DNA of 9,677 nucleotides from QALR01 sp964466625 (lineage in GTDB: Bacteria; Bacillota; Clostridia; Oscillospirales; CAG-272): assembly GCA_964466625.1 (NCBI GenBank), contig CAYXQF010000076.1, positions 1-9,677 of the forward strand, given 5' to 3'. Below are positions 6,721-9,677 of this stretch, one piece after another. Numbering within the stretch: position 1 is the stretch's first letter; each line of letters begins with the position of its first letter. Both the position numbers and the translations under genes were made by a program. Under the pieces are notes generated by a model. It worked only from the letters and a program-made list of their open reading frames with translations. It did no database searches and was not told the origin of the DNA.

Positions 6721-8415
6721 ATGTTCAAAAAAATAATCGCAAGCCTCCTCGCGGCGTCCATGCTTCTTGCATTTGCGTCCTGCGGCGGAACCGCGGACGA
6801 TACAACGACCGCAGCCACCACAACCGCAGCCACCACGACGGAAGCAACCACAACAGAACAAACAACCACCACCGAGCAAACCACAACAGAACAAACAACC
6901 ACCACCGAGCAAACCACAACAGAACAAACAACGGCAGAAACCACCACACAAGACACTACAACCGAAGCCACCACTGCCGAAACCACCACAGAAGAAACCA
7001 CCACAGCCATCGATCCTGCTTTGAAAGCGGCAAAAACGTTTGACGAAAACAATATCGTTCTTTCCTTCGCGGCATTGAGCGATATTCACATCGGCAACTT
7101 CAATGCGCTCGATGAATCCAATTTCAAAAAAGCGTTGCAAAAGCTTTCGGAATACGCAGCGAAAAACGATCCCGATGGCATTGACGCAATCATCGGTGTC
7201 GGTGACCTTACAGACGCTTACACAAACGATCAGTCCAAAAAAGCAGTTGAGATCGCCGCACTGAAAGCTGTTTACGAATCCGCTCTTGATCCGAACAAAG
7301 TTCCTTTCATCTATACACTTGGCAACCACGACCATGATTTCGAAAGCACCTCCAACGCAGGCGTCAATCTCGCAGGATTCCTTTCCCTCATGGGCAATGA
7401 AGCAGGTCACACACAGTATGACGTGGAATGCCCCGATTCCGCACATGGAAGCCGTCACGCTGTGATCGGTGATTATCACTTCCTTTTCGTAGAACCCATC
7501 ACCTATGTATGTACCGGTGCCGATGCAACCGGCGCAAAATATTATCCCGAAACACTCGCATGGCTCGATGAGGAACTTGAAAAGATCACCACAGAAAACC
7601 CCAATCAGTACGTTTTCGTCATGACACACCCCATGATCTACGGTACCGTATACGGCAGTGATCTTCTCACAAGCAACATTTACTGGTACACCAAAGAGAT
7701 CACCACCGTTCTTGAAAAATATTCTCAGGTCGTCACCTTCGGCGGTCACCTCCACTTCCCGCTGAACGATCCTCGCAGCATCATGCAGACCGCATTTACA
7801 TCTCTCGGTTGCGCTTCTGTAAACTACATGGCTCTTGAAGCGGGAAGCTATGAGGGTCAAAATGGCACACAGATGGGGGACAGAACTGAATTTTCTCAAG
7901 GTCTTCTCTGCCAAATTGACACAAACGGCAATCTTCGCATCACACGCATGGACTTCTATAATGATACCACCATCGGTGAAGATTGGGTTATTTCTTATCC
8001 CACAGAAGATGGCGCACACCTCACAACTTACGGTAAAGATCGCGGCTTTGAAGAAAACAATAAAGCCCCTGCTTTCACAACCGTTAAAATGATCGCAGAA
8101 GGCGACAAGGGCAACAAAGTCACCATCGAATTCTTCGCAGATGACGATGAATTCACACATCATTATCAGATTCTCCTCAAAAATAAGAACACCGGTAAAG
8201 TTGTCAGAACCATCAATATTCTTTCCGACTTCTATCGTCACGGTAATTCCGATGATATGATGCAACCTCGCACCTTCTATCTCGGTCTTCTCAGCCAAGG
8301 AACACCCTATGAAATTACGTTTACCGCCTATGACTCTTGGGGTGCAAGCACACAACTTGTATTTGACTACAGCACCACCGGTACCGCACAAACCGTAGAA
8401 ATTCCCCTTTCTTAA
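6721..8415 (+). CDS. Secreted lipoprotein metallophosphoesterase with Thr-rich linker
   Basis: A 564-residue exported calcineurin-like phosphoesterase. Signal peptide 1-20 leads to lipidated Cys21 (FASC). A linker of about 70 residues (28-96), nearly all Thr, Glu, Gln and Ala, should hold the enzyme away from the membrane or through the wall. The catalytic domain (about 112-415) shows every metal-site motif in order: LSDIHIGN (Asp121, His123), GVGDLTD (Asp162), LGNHD (Asn202, His203), MTHP (His303) and GGHLH (His343, His345). It should therefore bind two metal ions and cleave a phosphomonoester or diester outside the cell; substrate unknown. Residues 450-560 form a beta-rich C-terminal domain, possibly Ig/FN3-like (inference). 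It stands alone with its own promoter and terminator. The ATG at 6721 follows AAAGGAAAGG. Confidence 0.91.
   Translation: MFKKIIASLLAASMLLAFASCGGTADDTTTAATTTAATTTEATTTEQTTTTEQTTTEQTTTTEQTTTEQTTAETTTQDTTTEATTAETTTEETTTAIDPALKAAKTFDENNIVLSFAALSDIHIGNFNALDESNFKKALQKLSEYAAKNDPDGIDAIIGVGDLTDAYTNDQSKKAVEIAALKAVYESALDPNKVPFIYTLGNHDHDFESTSNAGVNLAGFLSLMGNEAGHTQYDVECPDSAHGSRHAVIGDYHFLFVEPITYVCTGADATGAKYYPETLAWLDEELEKITTENPNQYVFVMTHPMIYGTVYGSDLLTSNIYWYTKEITTVLEKYSQVVTFGGHLHFPLNDPRSIMQTAFTSLGCASVNYMALEAGSYEGQNGTQMGDRTEFSQGLLCQIDTNGNLRITRMDFYNDTTIGEDWVISYPTEDGAHLTTYGKDRGFEENNKAPAFTTVKMIAEGDKGNKVTIEFFADDDEFTHHYQILLKNKNTGKVVRTINILSDFYRHGNSDDMMQPRTFYLGLLSQGTPYEITFTAYDSWGASTQLVFDYSTTGTAQTVEIPLS
6850..6932 (+). 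repeat. 33-bp perfect tandem repeat, 2.5 copies, inside the lipoprotein linker
   Basis: Two identical 33-bp units (6850-6882 and 6883-6915) are followed by 17 more identical bases (6916-6932). The unit is a multiple of three and encodes the 11-residue period TTEQTTTTEQT, so gain or loss of a unit keeps the frame and only changes linker length. Perfect identity suggests recent expansion by slippage or recombination. Confidence 0.92.
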
Positions 8416-8429
8416 AATTTTCTCAAAAG

Positions 8430-8465
8430 AAAAATGTCCGTAAGCAACCGCTTACGGACATTTTT
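8430..8465. terminator. Bidirectional terminator between convergent genes
   Basis: A perfect 16-bp stem (arms 8430-8445 and 8450-8465, loop AACC) with A-rich sequence on the left and a T run on the right. It lies 14 bp past the phosphoesterase stop and 8 bp past the stop of the isomerase-like gene, and has the A/T tails to end transcription from both sides. Confidence 0.92.
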
Positions 8466-8473
8466 ATCGTTAT

Positions 8474-9385
8474 TTAAGCTTTCACAATACGGTTCTTTTC
8501 TACGAGATCACAAAGATGTCTGCCGACGTCTGCCATATATTTCATCGTAGTGGGAACAAGTTCATCGTTCATGGTCGGGGGAATCATCGCAGGAACGCTG
8601 AGTTCAAATGTAAAATCACCCATGTAATCAATCTCGCCAAGTGCTTTTGTCACTTCGTTCCAATCAATCTTGCCCAAATACGGCAAAAGGTGTTTATCCA
8701 TACGGTAGTCATTATCATGCACATGAAGCGATTGCAATCTTTCATGACCAAGTGCGCGAATAAAATCCCAAGATTCATCATCACTTGCAGGAAGACCTAC
8801 ATGTCCGATATCCAAGCAAGCAATCATATATTCGCTGTCCAACGTATCCACATAACGAATAAATTCAGGAATCTTTGCGCAGGTATCAAAAGAGATCTGA
8901 CCGCGAAGCAATTCTCTCTGAAACATATTCTCAACGCCGACTTTCACATTGTATTCTTTACAGATTGGGATCAAAGAGCGATAAAAGTCCATATTTTTTT
9001 CATAGATTTCTTCTTCATTGCCTTTATAAACAAAATGATGCAACGGATGAACCACCGCAACTTTTGCACCAAAGATACCGGAAATGGCAACAGAACGTTT
9101 AATGGCAGGAATAATGAATTCTTCATAAACACGAGGATCCTTCCAACCTGCAAAATTAAACGGCGCATGTGTTTGTGCAATGGAAAGTCCCTTCTCTTCC
9201 GTTAGTGCACGAATTTCTTTCGCTTTCGCAACATATTCATTTTCATCATTCAGAATATGATTCGGATCTTCCATATATTGCAAGCTATAATCAATGGAAT
9301 CAAAGCCTGCATTTTTGCAAAGCTCCAATGCTTTTTCAAGACCAAATCTTTTTTCAAGATCATGAATGTTCATAACAAGTTTCAT
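8474..9385 (-). CDS. Sugar phosphate isomerase/epimerase family TIM-barrel protein
   Basis: A 303-residue cytoplasmic protein of the AP endonuclease 2/xylose isomerase-like TIM-barrel superfamily (IolE, hydroxypyruvate isomerase and tagatose epimerase relatives). Strand ends carry the expected metal and substrate residues: GFDSIDYSL (27-35), QTHAPF (His73), VVHPLHH (His113), VGVENMF (Glu152), ACLDIGH (Asp192, His195), LHVHDND (His221, His223, Asp226) and FTFELS (Glu261). Glu152, Asp192, His221 or 223 and Glu261 would hold one divalent metal. I chose the ATG at 9385, with GGGGGAG 7 bases upstream; the frame is open to 9457, but that stretch is covered by the promoter. The exact sugar is not predictable, and no transporter or kinase neighbour helps. 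It is monocistronic. Confidence 0.87.
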   Translation of the reverse strand: MKLVMNIHDLEKRFGLEKALELCKNAGFDSIDYSLQYMEDPNHILNDENEYVAKAKEIRALTEEKGLSIAQTHAPFNFAGWKDPRVYEEFIIPAIKRSVAISGIFGAKVAVVHPLHHFVYKGNEEEIYEKNMDFYRSLIPICKEYNVKVGVENMFQRELLRGQISFDTCAKIPEFIRYVDTLDSEYMIACLDIGHVGLPASDDESWDFIRALGHERLQSLHVHDNDYRMDKHLLPYLGKIDWNEVTKALGEIDYMGDFTFELSVPAMIPPTMNDELVPTTMKYMADVGRHLCDLVEKNRIVKA

Positions 9386-9428
9386 ATTTTTGCTCCCCCA
9401 CTTTCGGTTCTCAAACCTATTTTGCTTC

Positions 9429-9457
9429 ATTATAGCATAGCGAAAATGAAAAAGCAA
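9429..9457 (-). promoter_or_regulatory. Sigma-A promoter of the isomerase-like gene
   Basis: On the minus strand, -35 TTGCTT (9457-9452), 17-bp spacer, -10 TATAAT (9434-9429). The predicted start near 9422 leaves a leader of about 37 bases. The promoter overlaps the upstream open stretch of the gene's frame, which supports the shorter start. Confidence 0.76.
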
Positions 9458-9538
9458 TATTTCTTAAATATTATTTTTATCTCACTTTTAAGACATAAAA
9501 AACCATTGAAATTTTTTCAAAAAATTCAAAAAAAGGTA

Positions 9539-9567
9539 TTGACATTTTCTTTTTAATAGTATATAAT
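9539..9567 (+). promoter_or_regulatory. Consensus promoter of the tRNA-Leu gene with A/T-rich upstream element
   Basis: Both hexamers are perfect: TTGACA (9539-9544), 17-bp spacer, TATAAT (9562-9567). Directly upstream, about 9507-9535 holds phased A and T tracts like the UP elements of stable-RNA promoters. Transcription should begin near 9574, about 49 bases before the mature tRNA. Confidence 0.85.
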
Positions 9568-9622
9568 AGTTAATGTCGCAAGGGGACAGACACACAAAGT
9601 GCAGTTCTCTGGCGAAACAAAC

Positions 9623-9677
9623 GCGAGAGTGGCGGAACTGGTAGACGCGCACGTTTGAGGGGCGTGTGGTTTTTCCA
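9623..9677 (+). tRNA. tRNA-Leu (anticodon GAG), 3' end cut by the window edge
   Basis: The 5' acceptor strand GCGAGAG (9623-9629) is followed by T8-G9 and a Leu-type D arm (GCGGAACTGGTAGACGCGC). The anticodon stem CACGT/GCGTG encloses the loop TTGAGGG, giving anticodon GAG at 9657-9659, which reads CUC and CUU. The sequence stops in the long variable arm region typical of tRNA-Leu. The T arm and 3' acceptor lie outside the window, so completeness cannot be judged. Confidence 0.9.

Noticed and set aside
6850..6932. Regular repeats considered as a CRISPR array
   Set aside because: The units are directly adjacent with no unique spacers, lie in frame in a lipoprotein linker, and encode an 11-residue period.
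6613..8391. Long open frame (592 codons) on the minus strand opposite the phosphoesterase
   Set aside because: It mirrors the codon pattern of the plus-strand gene, is rich in Cys, Gly and Phe, has no domain, and its strange repeats are the antisense of the Thr-rich linker. The plus frame has a promoter, signal peptide and all catalytic motifs.
9386..9457. Longer isomerase start (TTG at 9457 or ATG at 9430)
   Set aside because: These codons fall within the -35 and -10 boxes of the gene's own promoter, so they would not be transcribed. The ATG at 9385 has a strong ribosome site.
9568..9622. tRNA leader considered as a T-box or other riboswitch
   Set aside because: It is only about 50 bases long, has no T-box core sequence or specifier stem, and leads directly into a tRNA rather than a coding region.

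Overview
The window looks like a chromosomal segment of a Gram-positive anaerobe of the Clostridia, perhaps a gut Oscillospiraceae/Ruminococcaceae-type bacterium. The signs are strong AGGAGG-type ribosome sites, consensus sigma-A promoters, Thr/Glu-rich linkers behind lipoprotein signal peptides, and a VTC/DUF4956/Cthe_2159-type gene set familiar from Firmicutes. Genus cannot be fixed from the sequence alone.

Layout. On the minus strand at the left, an OmpR/PhoB-type response regulator (1305-1994) and its membrane sensor kinase (95-1312) overlap by 8 bp and end at a GC-rich hairpin (25-50). Divergent from them is a tightly coupled plus-strand operon: a VTC-domain protein (2156-2896), a DUF4956 membrane protein (2889-3557) and a large beta-helical surface lipoprotein of the Cthe_2159 carbohydrate-binding type (3554-5434). 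Each junction overlaps (8 bp, 4 bp), and the operon closes with a strong terminator (5456-5492). A small zinc-ribbon gene (5496-5723, minus) follows, then a decayed MATE transporter (5902-6538, minus) joined to the 3' end of an unidentified gene (5783-5905). Next is a secreted metallophosphoesterase lipoprotein (6721-8415, plus), convergent across a shared bidirectional terminator with a TIM-barrel sugar phosphate isomerase/epimerase-like gene (8474-9385, minus). The window ends inside a tRNA-Leu(GAG) gene driven by a consensus promoter.

Main discovery. The 161-bp gap between regulator and VTC operon holds a mirror-symmetric divergent promoter. On each strand it reads TTTCAG-N5-TTTCAG-N10-TACAAT, with the two copies exactly symmetric about position 2091.5. 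An 11-bp direct repeat placed 10 bp before a -10 box is the architecture expected of an OmpR/PhoB-family activator (compare streptococcal CiaR sites). It ties the two-component system both to itself and to the VTC-DUF4956-beta-helix operon. A second, ordinary sigma-A promoter lies closer to the regulator and could give basal expression. The inferred picture is a signal-controlled envelope module in which a polyphosphate-polymerase-like enzyme, a membrane partner and a surface polysaccharide/Ca-binding beta-helix act together. The actual product is unknown.
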